From: Rathayibacter tritici | Lineage (GTDB): Bacteria; Actinomycetota; Actinomycetes; Actinomycetales; Microbacteriaceae | DNA: 64,000 nucleotides | Assembly (NCBI RefSeq): GCF_002932875.1 | Contig: NZ_PSWS01000048.1 | Location: 1 to 64,000, forward strand | Reading direction: 5' to 3' | Shown: in pieces, positions 41,266-49,409 of the stretch | How positions within the stretch are numbered: position 1 is the first letter of the stretch | Layout: the number at the start of each line of letters is the position of its first letter | Notes under the pieces: generated by a model | Seen by the model: the letters and a program-made list of their open reading frames with translations, nothing else | Database searches by the model: none | Told to the model about the DNA's origin: nothing | Position numbers and translations under genes: made by a program

Positions 41266-41873
41266 GTCGATCACTGAAGAGTGCGGTCGCGGCGGTCCTC
41301 GCCGCGGCCGCACTCGCGGGCTGCTCCACCGCGCCTGCCGTGCCGACACCGGGCCAGCCGATGGGAGCCGCGCAGATCCGCGCCCTCGCCCAGGAAGAGG
41401 GGGAAGCGGGTCACGCCCAGCAGCAGGCTGCACTCGAGGACGGCGCGGTGACCTTCCAGGAGTACGACGAGGCGTTCGCCCGTCTTGAGTCGTGTCTGAC
41501 CGAGCACGGCGTCACGGTCGAGGGTCCCGTCGTCAGCCCCGTCGACGGGGTGCGCTACGAGTTCAGCTCCGACTTCGGCAGCCGCGAGCAGTCCGCGGCT
41601 CTCGCCGACATCGACGAGTGCAACGCCGTGCACTGGACGAGCGTGGCCAAGGCCTACGAACTGTCGCAGCCGCAGAGTATGGATCCGCCCCTGGTCGAGG
41701 CGACGTCCGCCTGCCTTCACGCCCGCGGGCTCGACCCCGCACCGGAGGCCGACGTCATCGCCGAGTTCGTGAAGTCGGTCGGTGAGGAGAACGGGGACGC
41801 CGTGCTCGAATGCGTGCAGCACGAAGGGGCACGCCTCTACCCGGATCTGCCCTCCCTCACGGCCGGGTACTGA
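41262..41873 (+). CDS. Lipoprotein of the bacteriocin-like operon
   Basis: 203 residues from GTG 41262, overlapping the previous TGA (GTGA). SLKSAVAAVLAAAALAGCSTAP is a lipoprotein signal peptide with lipobox LAGC. The exported domain is helical and acidic and has four further cysteines (RLESCLTEHG, IDECNAVHW, SACLHARGLD, VLECVQHEG), probably two disulfides. It may shield the producer as an immunity or receptor lipoprotein. No family recognised. The adaptor's ATG follows after two bases. Confidence 0.75.
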   Translation: MSRSLKSAVAAVLAAAALAGCSTAPAVPTPGQPMGAAQIRALAQEEGEAGHAQQQAALEDGAVTFQEYDEAFARLESCLTEHGVTVEGPVVSPVDGVRYEFSSDFGSREQSAALADIDECNAVHWTSVAKAYELSQPQSMDPPLVEATSACLHARGLDPAPEADVIAEFVKSVGEENGDAVLECVQHEGARLYPDLPSLTAGY

Positions 41874-41875
41874 TC

Positions 41876-42982
41876 ATGAGCGGTGTGGAACGGCACTGGG
41901 CGGCTCGGCTCCGGCGCGGCTCGGTGATCGCTGCCCGGACCCTGCTCGCGCTCGGACTAGTGGCCTGGACCGTGCTGCCGGTGGCAGGATTCGTGCTGCT
42001 CGAGCGTTCCACCGCGTCCGCTGGTCTCGCACCCCCGGTCGACGTCTGGGCTCCGGTGCAGCCGGGCGCGGAGCACGAGCGCAGGACGGTCGGAGTGGTG
42101 CTGAGTCGGGCCGCCGCGCCCGAGCTCTACGCGCCGGCCTGGAGCGGGGTGGTCGAGGCGTCGAGCGCGAGTCCGGGAGCCGTGCTGCGCAGCGGGGACA
42201 TCATCGCGACGATCGCCGGGATCGACCGGATGGCCGTCGCTTCTGAGCGGCCGTTCTCGACGGAGCTGCGGGTCGGCGACGAGGGGGATGACGCCGCGGC
42301 TCTCAACGAGCTGCTACGCGGACTCGACCTCGACGCGCCCGACTCCCACCGGTTCACGGTGCCCACGCTGCGCGCGGTCCGGGAGCTCGCTCACTCCCTC
42401 GGAGTGCCCGGGACAGCGGACCTGCAGACCTTCGACCCGGCATGGCTCGTGTACCTCCCGAGCAGCCAGGTGACGATCGCGACCTCCGCCCTGTACGTCG
42501 GCGCGCTCGCACCGGCGCCCGGACAGTCCCTCGCCACGACCCGGCCGGCCGTGACCTCCGCCGTCCTGGACGCGGTGACGACGGCCGACGCCGGCGAGGG
42601 GGGCGCGACGGGCGTGCAGGAGGCGACTACCGCGGCCGAGAGCGAGCGGCTCGAGATCGTCGGCACGGCGCTGCCGCTGTCGGAGGACCGGCGCAGTATC
42701 GCTGCGTCCGGACTCGCCGATCTGCAGCGGCTCGTCGCGGACGACCGGGCCCGGGCCGACGGGGTGCTGGTCGCGGATGCCGCAGCGGGCACCGTGGTCG
42801 TCCCGAGCGCGGCGCTTGGCACCGACGGCACCTGCGTGCTCGCGCGCGCGGCGGGAGGCGCGGCGCAGCGGCGCGAGGTCGCTGTGGAGTCGAGTTCGCT
42901 CGGCCGTTCAACCGTCTCGGGAGACCTGGCGAGTGGGGATGAGGTACTGGTGGCCGCCGGCACCGGGGATCCGCCGTGCTGA
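41876..42982 (+). CDS. Membrane-anchored adaptor of the ABC system (HlyD/MacA-like)
   Basis: 368 residues. Basic N-terminus, one TM (about residues 20-43, TLLALGLVAWTVLPVAGFVLL), then an extracytoplasmic part. EVVEASSAS.GAVLRSGDIIATIAG is a lipoyl/biotinyl-like half-motif. VGDEGDDAAALNELLRGLDLDAP resembles a peptidoglycan-binding helical unit. LVYLPSSQVTIATSALYVGAL and a C-terminal beta-barrel region (GTVVVPSAALGTDG, SGDLASGDEVLVAAG) follow. This is the layout of peptidoglycan-binding periplasmic adaptors that sit beside MacB-like ABC transporters in actinobacteria. Stop overlaps the possible GTG of the ATPase. Confidence 0.75.
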   Translation: MSGVERHWAARLRRGSVIAARTLLALGLVAWTVLPVAGFVLLERSTASAGLAPPVDVWAPVQPGAEHERRTVGVVLSRAAAPELYAPAWSGVVEASSASPGAVLRSGDIIATIAGIDRMAVASERPFSTELRVGDEGDDAAALNELLRGLDLDAPDSHRFTVPTLRAVRELAHSLGVPGTADLQTFDPAWLVYLPSSQVTIATSALYVGALAPAPGQSLATTRPAVTSAVLDAVTTADAGEGGATGVQEATTAAESERLEIVGTALPLSEDRRSIAASGLADLQRLVADDRARADGVLVADAAAGTVVVPSAALGTDGTCVLARAAGGAAQRREVAVESSSLGRSTVSGDLASGDEVLVAAGTGDPPC

Positions 42983-43029
42983 CCGGGGCGTCCACTACCT
43001 TCCGAGCTGCCGCAGCGAGAGAGTCGTCG

Positions 43030-43695
43030 ATGCTGATCGAGGCGTCCACTGTGCGGGTGGGGTTCGGTGGCCGCCCGGTCCTGCAGGACGTGGCGCTCTC
43101 GGTGTCGGCGGGCGAGGCGGTCGCGCTCTGCGGTCCCTCGGGCGCCGGGAAGTCGACGCTGCTCGCGGTACTCGCCGGTCAGCTCCGCCCGGATTCCGGT
43201 CGAATCCGCACCGTGCCGCCGGAGCGGATCGCCTGGATCGTCCAGTCCACTCCTCTCCTCGCTCGGCGGACGGCCCTCGACAATGCAGCGCTCGGCGCAC
43301 TTGCGCGGGGCGCACGGCGACGGGAGGCGGAGGCGGAGGCGGACCGTGCGCTGCTCGCGGTCGGGGTGGCGGGGCTGCGCGACCGGCCGGTGCACGAGCT
43401 GTCGGGAGGGGAACGGCAGCGGATCGCGGTGGCGCGCGCGGTGGTCGCCCGCAGCGAGGTGATCCTCGCGGACGAGCCGACCGCCTCGCTCGATCCCCAG
43501 TCGCGCGCGCTCGTGATCCGGGCGCTTCTCGGCGCTACGGCGACGGGTGCGGCAGTGATCGTCGCGACCCACGATCCGGTTGTGGCCGCGGCGTGCGATC
43601 GGGCGGTGCTGCTCGACGGCGGAGTGCTCGAGCACGAAGTACGCGAGCACACAACACGTGAGCACGGACTACTCGAGCGCGGTGAACCGCGGTGA
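43030..43695 (+). CDS. ABC transporter ATP-binding protein (MacB/LolD-like)
   Basis: 221 residues from ATG 43030 (GTG 42976 in frame overlaps the adaptor stop and is possible). Walker A CGPSGAGKSTLLAVLAG, Q-loop WIVQSTPLLARRTALDN, signature HELSGGERQRIAVARA, Walker B VILADEPTASLD, and H-loop VIVATHDPVV are all intact. It is short, of the type pairing with a FtsX-like permease. The TGA overlaps the permease GTG (GTGA). It would power export, or removal, of the small secreted protein's product. Confidence 0.93.
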   Translation: MLIEASTVRVGFGGRPVLQDVALSVSAGEAVALCGPSGAGKSTLLAVLAGQLRPDSGRIRTVPPERIAWIVQSTPLLARRTALDNAALGALARGARRREAEAEADRALLAVGVAGLRDRPVHELSGGERQRIAVARAVVARSEVILADEPTASLDPQSRALVIRALLGATATGAAVIVATHDPVVAAACDRAVLLDGGVLEHEVREHTTREHGLLERGEPR

Positions 43696-44765
43696 GACGC
43701 CTCAGAGCGCACTCGGTCGTGACCGAGGCGGCGCGGAACGCCCGTGCGCGCCCCTGGCCCGGCCTGCTCGCTGCCGTTGCCGCGCTGCTGGCCGGGCTGC
43801 TGGTGCCGACCCTCACCTCCGTCGAGATCGGCGCACTCGAGGCCAAGGCCGCGGCGCTCGTCACCGACGGTGCGACGGTGGTCTCGATCACCGCGGCGGA
43901 GCGCCGGCCACTCCCGGCAGCGAGGTGCGAGGAGTTGCGCGGGGTCGAGGGAGTTGTCGCGGCGGGCGGCACGATCGCGACGAGCACCATCCACGACGCG
44001 GACGGATCGGCGATCTCGCTGCTGCAGGTGACGGCCGGCTTCCCCCGAGTCCTCTGGCCGGGCGACGCCCTCAGAACCGACCTGCCGGCCTCAGCTGTGG
44101 CGGGCCGGCTGCTCGCCGAGCGCGCCGGCCTCCTCGGTCCGGGCTTCGTCGTCGGGCTCGTCGACGGCGATCCGGCGGCGCAGACGCGGGTGGACCAGAT
44201 CGCCGGCCCTTCGCCTCGACTGCCGTTCGCCGATCGGGCGCTGGTCGTGGTCGAGCCGGCCGGTCGAACCGTTCAGGAGTGCCTCGTCGAAGCGGAGCCG
44301 GGCGCGGCCGCGGCGGTCGGCGCACTCGCCGCCTCCTGGTTCCCGGCCGACCTCCAGACGACCGCCGCCCCGATCGCCCCCGCCCTCGGCGGGATCGGAG
44401 CGCTCGACGCGGAGGTCGAAGGGCGCCTTTCCCGAATCGGCGCACTCCTCGGCACCCTGCTCTGCGCGCTCGGGCTCGCGGCCTCCTGGCTCGCGCAGCG
44501 CGCCGACATCGCGCTCTACCGCAGCCTCGGCCTCTCGACCGGGCGCCTGCTCCTCATGCTCGCTGTGCAGGCAGCCCTCACCACGGGGGTCGGCGTCGTC
44601 ACCGGACTGGGCGCGGCGGTCGTGCTCCTGCCGTGGTCGCCGCTGGCGCTCCGGCTCGCGGCGACGGACGCGACGGCGATGCTCGCGCTGATGACGGCAC
44701 TGCCCCTCCTGGGTGCGGCGATTCTCCCCCGAGGACGGGGGCTCGATGCCCTGCGCGGACGGTGA
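43692..44765 (+). CDS. FtsX-like ABC permease
   Basis: 357 residues. TM1 (WPGLLAAVAALLAGLLVPTL), a long extracytoplasmic domain (about residues 45-240, with RPLPAARCEELRGVEGVVAAGG and a second Cys in VQECLVEAE), then three C-terminal TMs (IGALLGTLLCALGLAASWL, LLLMLAVQAALTTGVGVVTGL, ATAMLALMTALPLLGAAIL). QRADIALYRSLGLSTGRLLLML is the FtsX-family cytoplasmic coupling motif. GTG 43692. It is the last gene of the operon and meets the convergent thiolase gene nine bases on. Confidence 0.87.
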   Translation: MRRLRAHSVVTEAARNARARPWPGLLAAVAALLAGLLVPTLTSVEIGALEAKAAALVTDGATVVSITAAERRPLPAARCEELRGVEGVVAAGGTIATSTIHDADGSAISLLQVTAGFPRVLWPGDALRTDLPASAVAGRLLAERAGLLGPGFVVGLVDGDPAAQTRVDQIAGPSPRLPFADRALVVVEPAGRTVQECLVEAEPGAAAAVGALAASWFPADLQTTAAPIAPALGGIGALDAEVEGRLSRIGALLGTLLCALGLAASWLAQRADIALYRSLGLSTGRLLLMLAVQAALTTGVGVVTGLGAAVVLLPWSPLALRLAATDATAMLALMTALPLLGAAILPRGRGLDALRGR

Positions 44766-44774
44766 CCGGTGCGC

Positions 44775-45965
44775 TCAGCCCTCGAGGATCAGTGCCTCGC
44801 CCTGCCCGCCGCCGCCGCAGAGTGCGGCAACGCCCAGCCCCCCGCCTCGGCGGCGCAGCGCGAGCGCCAGGTGCAGGGCCAGTCGGGCGCCGGAAGCGCC
44901 CACCGGGTGGCCGAGCGCGATCGCCCCGCCGTCGAGATTGATCGACTCGGGTGCGACGCCCAGGTCGTCCGCCGACTGCAGGACCACCGACGCGAACGCC
45001 TCGTTAATCTCGATCAGGTCGAGATCCGTCACCGCGGCTCCGCGCCTGCCGAGTGCTTGCAGGATCGCGGCCGACGGCTGCGAGTGCAGGGAGTTGTCCG
45101 GCCCGGCGACCTGGCCGTGCTCGGCGATCGTCGCGAGCCACGGCAGCCCGCGCTCCCGGGCCCAACCGCGCGAGACGACCACGAGAGCGGCCGCTCCATC
45201 GGTGATCGGCGACGAACTGCCCGCCGTAATCGTGCCCTCCGGCGAGAACGCGGGGGCCAAGCGAGCGAGCGTCTCGACGGTGCTGTCCTCCCGGATCCCG
45301 TCGTCCGCCGAGACGACGAGATCCGCACCGCGACGCTGCGGCACCGCGACCGGCACACTCTCTTCGGCGAGTACGCCGGTCGCCCGCGCCTGCGCGGCTC
45401 GCCGATGCGACAGCGCGGCGAACGCGTCCTGGCGGTCGCGGCGGATGCCCCGCGCGGTGGTGCCATCGTCCGTCACCCGTCCCATCAGACGCCCGTCGAA
45501 CGGATCGAGCAGGCCGTCATGCAGCAGGGCGTCCTCGAGCGGACGTGCGCCGACGCCCAGACCGGAGCGGGAGGCGAGCAGGAGGTGCGGCGCGTTGGTC
45601 ATCGACTCCTGCCCGCCGGCCACGACGACCTGCGCCTCGCCGAGCCTGATCATCCGCGCGGCGTCGATGACGGCGGTAAGGCCCGACAGGCAGAGCTTGT
45701 TGATCGTGACCGCCGGGACGTCCCAGCCCAGGCCCGCGAGGACGGCGGTCTGTCGGGCCGGTCCCTGGCCGGCTCCCGCCTGGATCACCTGACCGAGCAC
45801 GACCGCGTCGACGTCGGCAGCTGAGGCGCCCGAGCGGTCGAGGGCCCCGCGGACGGCGACGGCGCCGAGCTCGACGCCGGACAGGGGAGCGAATAGCCCG
45901 GCGAAGCGGGCGAACGGGGTGCGGGCTCCCCCCAGAATCACGGGGGTGGTGTCGTCAGTGGACAC
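44775..45965 (-). CDS. Thiolase (acetyl-CoA acyltransferase)
   Basis: 396 residues. Nucleophile Cys in TINKLCLSGLTAVIDA, NEAFA in LIEINEAFASVV, His in GGAIALGHPVGASGARL, and base Cys in GVAALCGGGGQGEAL. All catalytic residues are present. It makes or cleaves acetoacetyl- or 3-ketoacyl-CoA. The region LMGRVTDDGTTARGIRRDRQDAFA lacks the usual 'mG.tAE' form, a small oddity. GTG 45965 has AAGGAG upstream. It stands near a quinone-reductase-like gene and an acyl-CoA ligase on the same strand, suggesting fatty-acid use. Confidence 0.92.
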   Translation of the reverse strand: MSTDDTTPVILGGARTPFARFAGLFAPLSGVELGAVAVRGALDRSGASAADVDAVVLGQVIQAGAGQGPARQTAVLAGLGWDVPAVTINKLCLSGLTAVIDAARMIRLGEAQVVVAGGQESMTNAPHLLLASRSGLGVGARPLEDALLHDGLLDPFDGRLMGRVTDDGTTARGIRRDRQDAFAALSHRRAAQARATGVLAEESVPVAVPQRRGADLVVSADDGIREDSTVETLARLAPAFSPEGTITAGSSSPITDGAAALVVVSRGWARERGLPWLATIAEHGQVAGPDNSLHSQPSAAILQALGRRGAAVTDLDLIEINEAFASVVLQSADDLGVAPESINLDGGAIALGHPVGASGARLALHLALALRRRGGGLGVAALCGGGGQGEALILEG

Positions 45966-45991
45966 GAGGACTCCTTCTCGACGGTGAGAGC

Positions 45992-46036
45992 GGTGGAAGC
46001 GGTGGAAGCGGTGGAAGCGGTGGAAGCGGTGAACGC
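45992..46036 (+). repeat. 9-bp tandem repeat GGTGGAAGC
   Basis: Four exact copies (45992-46027) and one variant (GGTGAACGC, 46028-46036) lie between the thiolase start and the oxidoreductase stop. A partial unit precedes them. Such short arrays vary by slippage. Confidence 0.85.
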
Positions 46037-46073
46037 GGTGGGCGAGACGGGCGGCGCGGGGATCGGACCCGGC

Positions 46074-47018
46074 TCACGGCACGAGCACGATCTTCCCGCG
46101 CACGTGCCCGTCCTCGCTGAGCCGGTGCGCCTCGGCGGCCTGCTCGAGGGGGAGGCGCGGGCCGATCTCGACCGAGAAGCGGCCTTCGCTCGCCAGCCGG
46201 GCCGCCAGCGGCACGCCCTCGCGGCGGAGGCGCTGCTCCTCCTCGGTCAGCGGCACGGGACTCCCGCCCATCCAGGCGCGAATGCCGAGCTCGGCGGCCC
46301 GCGCGCCGACCACGACCGTGCCGATGTGCTGCGGATCCGCGACCAGCGCGAGCGAGGCCTCCAGGGCCTCGTCCGTCCCCGCCGCGTCGAGCACGCGGTC
46401 GACGCCCTCGGGCGCCGCGGCGCGCAGCCGCTCCAGTAGTCCCGGCCCATAAGCGACAGGCACCGCTCCGAGTCCGCGCAACACCTCGTGGTTCGCCGGG
46501 CTCGCGGTGGCGATGACCCGGGCACCCCGGTCGACGGCGAACTGGATCGCAGCGCGACCGACCGCTCCGGCACCCGCGTGGACCAGGAACGACGATCCTT
46601 CCGCGACTCCGAGCGAGATGACGGCCTGGTAGGCGGTGGAGGCCGGGATGCCCAGAGCCGCCGCCTCCTCGAAGCCGAGTCCGTCCGGGAGCGGGTCGAG
46701 CGCGTCGGGGGAGACGGCGAGCGCGGAGGCGTAGGTGCCGGTGGCGCCGCTGACGATCACCCGGTCGTCGACGCTCCACCCCACCACACCCGGACCGACG
46801 GCCACGATCACTCCGGAGCCGTCCGACCCGAGCCGCCGGGGACCGTCGAACGGCGGGCTCGGGCGCAGTCCGGAGCGCACCTTCCACTCGATCGGGTTCA
46901 CGCCGGCGGCGCGGATAGCGACCACCACGGCTCCGGGCCCCGCCACGGGATTCGGTGCCTCGACCAGCTCGAGTACCTCGGGCCCGCCGATGCGCTCGTA
47001 CTGCACGATCCTCGCCAT
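46074..47018 (-). CDS. Zinc-independent quinone-reductase-like MDR oxidoreductase
   Basis: 314 residues. RIVQYERIGGPEVLELVEAPNP is the QOR N-terminus, VNPIEWKVRSG the substrate-side block, and FLVHAGAGAVGRAAIQFAVDRGARVIATA the NADPH Rossmann motif (AGxGxVG). The closing LPLEQAAEAHRLSEDGHVRGKIVLVP is typical. No zinc ligands. It reduces quinones or enones with NADPH. ATG 47018 is preferred because MARIVQYERIGG matches the family start. Same strand as thiolase and acyl-CoA ligase. Confidence 0.88.
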   Translation of the reverse strand: MARIVQYERIGGPEVLELVEAPNPVAGPGAVVVAIRAAGVNPIEWKVRSGLRPSPPFDGPRRLGSDGSGVIVAVGPGVVGWSVDDRVIVSGATGTYASALAVSPDALDPLPDGLGFEEAAALGIPASTAYQAVISLGVAEGSSFLVHAGAGAVGRAAIQFAVDRGARVIATASPANHEVLRGLGAVPVAYGPGLLERLRAAAPEGVDRVLDAAGTDEALEASLALVADPQHIGTVVVGARAAELGIRAWMGGSPVPLTEEEQRLRREGVPLAARLASEGRFSVEIGPRLPLEQAAEAHRLSEDGHVRGKIVLVP

Positions 47019-47078
47019 GTCGTCCTCCTCGCCGCTGGGCCGCCGCCCGCGCCCGTCTCGATCCGTCACCGGTACGCG

Positions 47079-48779
47079 TCAGTCCAGCAGACTCTCGCGC
47101 ACCTCGCGCCGCAAGACCTTGCCGATCAGTGAGGTCGGCAGCTCATCCACCGGCACGACCCGCTTGGGCACCTTGTACGGCGTGAGGTACAGGCGGCAGA
47201 AGTCGCGGAGCGCCTCGGGGTCCACGGCCGTTCCGGCGCGCAGCACGACTGCCGCCGCGACGCTCTCGCCGCCATCGGCGCGGGGGAGCCCGACGACGGC
47301 CGCACGCACTACATCGGGGTGCGACTCCAGCACCCCCTCCACCTCGGAGGGCGACACGTTGAAGCCGCCGGTGATGATCAGCTCCTTCGCTCGGTCGACG
47401 ATCGTCACGAAGCCGTCGCCCGAGACGGTCGCGATGTCACCGGTGCGGAGCCAGCCACCGGGGAGGAGGGCCTCGGCCGTCTCCTCCGGCCGCTTCCAGT
47501 AGCCCTGGAACACCTGCGGCCCGTGCAGAAGCAGCTCGCCGGATTCGCCGGGAGCGCAGTCGACCGAGGGATCGGCGGGGTCGACGAGGCGGATCGTCGT
47601 GCTCGGGAACGGCACGCCGACCGTGCCGGGCCGGCGGGTCGGGCCGACCGGGTTGCCGAGGGCGACGGGGGAACTCTCGGTCATGCCGTAGCCCTCGACC
47701 AGGAGCCCTCGACTCGCGCGCTCCCAGCGATCCACCGTCGCCACCGGCAGGCTCATCGCCCCGGAGATGGCGAAGCGGATGCCGCGCAGGTCGAGTTCAT
47801 TCCGCTCGGAGGCCCGCGCGAGCGCGTCGTAGACGGGCGGCACCGCGGGGAGGAACGTGGGTGGCGACCCCTTCGCGGCGGCCTTCACGAGCTCGACGTC
47901 GAAGGTCGGGAACAGCACGACTTTCGCGCCGATGCTGATCGCGAAGGTCAGGCAGAGCGTCAGCCCGTAGGCGTGGAACAGCGGGAGTACCGCATAGAAC
48001 GTCTCGTCGCCCTCCCGCAGGCCCGGCACCCAGGCCCGGCCCTGCAGCGCGTTGGCGCGGAGGTTCGCGTGCGAGAGGATCGCGCCTTTCGGGGTCCCGC
48101 TCGTGCCGCTGGTGTATTGCAGCAGCGCCGTGTCGCCGAGGGTGGGCCGCGGGTGCGAACGCGCAAGGCGTCGGTTCTTCAGGAGTGACGCGAAGGCCAC
48201 CAGGGAGCGGCTGCGGGGAGTCGCGGTCAACTTCGCGCGGGACCGGCGCGCGGCCGGCAGGGGGAGCCGCAGCGCCAGGCGCTTGGCGAGCGGGAAGGAG
48301 CGCGTCAGGTCGACCGAGACGACCCGTTCGATGCCCAGATCGGCGGGCATCGTCGCGACGACGTCGGCGATCATGTTCCAGACGACCGCGAATCGGGCGC
48401 CGTGGTCCTCGAACTGCCGGCGCAATTCGCGCGGAGTGTAGAGCGGGTTGTGCTCGACCACGATCGCGCCGAGGCGGAGCGCTGCGTAGAAGGCGATCAC
48501 GTGCTCCGGGCAGTTGGGCAGCACCAGAGCGACCCGGTCGCCCGCGCGCACGCCCAGGCGGCGCAGTCCCTCCGCGGCGCGGGCGACCTGCTCGCCGAGT
48601 TCGGCGTAGCTGGTCGTGGCGCCGAAGAACTCGAGCGCCGTGCCGCGGCGGTACTGGGCGACTGAGTCGTCGAGGAGGTCGACGAGGGTCTGGGTGGGCG
48701 GGTCGATCTCGGCGGGCACGCCCTCCGCGTAGGAGGTCAGCCACGGCTTCATCGCCAGGTTCGAGGATCCGGACGTCAC
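47079..48779 (-). CDS. Long-chain acyl-CoA synthetase (AMP-binding)
   Basis: About 566 residues from GTG 48779; ATG 48752 (MKPWLTSYAEG) is an alternative start. P-loop LLQYTSGTSGTPKGAILSHANL, A5 EGYGMTESSPVALGNP, A7 WLRTGDIATVSGDGFVTIVDRAKELIITGGFNVSPSEVE, A10 Lys in LPTSLIGKVLRRE. VLPLFHAYGLTL is typical of FadD-type ligases. It activates fatty acids to acyl-CoA through acyl-AMP. With the thiolase and the QOR gene it suggests a fatty-acid catabolic neighbourhood. Confidence 0.92.
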   Translation of the reverse strand: MTSGSSNLAMKPWLTSYAEGVPAEIDPPTQTLVDLLDDSVAQYRRGTALEFFGATTSYAELGEQVARAAEGLRRLGVRAGDRVALVLPNCPEHVIAFYAALRLGAIVVEHNPLYTPRELRRQFEDHGARFAVVWNMIADVVATMPADLGIERVVSVDLTRSFPLAKRLALRLPLPAARRSRAKLTATPRSRSLVAFASLLKNRRLARSHPRPTLGDTALLQYTSGTSGTPKGAILSHANLRANALQGRAWVPGLREGDETFYAVLPLFHAYGLTLCLTFAISIGAKVVLFPTFDVELVKAAAKGSPPTFLPAVPPVYDALARASERNELDLRGIRFAISGAMSLPVATVDRWERASRGLLVEGYGMTESSPVALGNPVGPTRRPGTVGVPFPSTTIRLVDPADPSVDCAPGESGELLLHGPQVFQGYWKRPEETAEALLPGGWLRTGDIATVSGDGFVTIVDRAKELIITGGFNVSPSEVEGVLESHPDVVRAAVVGLPRADGGESVAAAVVLRAGTAVDPEALRDFCRLYLTPYKVPKRVVPVDELPTSLIGKVLRREVRESLLD

Positions 48780-48869
48780 GGGCCGAGTATCGGGCACCCG
48801 CCTCCGCACTTCCTCCAAGGCCCGCGGAGGGGGGTGCCGTCGCGGCCGAGCGCGCGGCAGGCTGGCCGT

Positions 48870-49388
48870 ATGAGCGCAGCCATCGATCTCCTCCGCGACG
48901 CCTTCGGCCGGGTGCACGAGAACGTGCACGCCGTCCTCGACGACAGCACCCCCGAGCAGCTCGCGTTCCGCGCGGACGCCCGCTCGAACTCGCCGGCCTG
49001 GCTCGTCTGGCACCTGCTCCGGGTGCAGGACGACCACCTCGCCCCGCTCGCCGGCCATGAGCAGGTCTGGACCGCCGACGGATTCCACGGCCGCTCCGGC
49101 CTAGCGTTCGGACCCGGCGAGACCGGCTACGGGCAGGAGCCCGCGGAGGTGGCGGCGCTCGCCGCGGTTCCCGCCGCGCTGCTCGCCGAGTACGCAGACG
49201 CCGTACACGAGCGGACGCTGGCGTACCTGGACACGCTCGGCGACGAGGATCTCGAGCGCGTCGTTGATGAGCAGTGGGATCCGCCGGTGACCCTCGGGGT
49301 GCGCCTGGTCTCGGTGATCGACGACGACAGCCAGCACGTCGGCCAGGCCGCGTACGCGAAGGGGATCGCCGAGCGCTCCGCCGGCTGA
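48870..49388 (+). CDS. DinB/DUF664-family protein (mycothiol transferase-like)
   Basis: 172 residues. A four-helix bundle with metal-ligand histidines: VWHLLRVQDDHLAPLAG and DDDSQHVGQAAYAKG. LAFRADARSNSPAWLVWHLLR is the common actinobacterial DinB block. Such enzymes transfer mycothiol to electrophiles or have unknown roles. ATG 48870 (an upstream in-frame ATG would add an Arg-rich leader). Divergent from the acyl-CoA ligase. Confidence 0.85.
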   Translation: MSAAIDLLRDAFGRVHENVHAVLDDSTPEQLAFRADARSNSPAWLVWHLLRVQDDHLAPLAGHEQVWTADGFHGRSGLAFGPGETGYGQEPAEVAALAAVPAALLAEYADAVHERTLAYLDTLGDEDLERVVDEQWDPPVTLGVRLVSVIDDDSQHVGQAAYAKGIAERSAG

Positions 49389-49409
49389 GCCCGGCGCCTA
49401 CGCTGGCGG

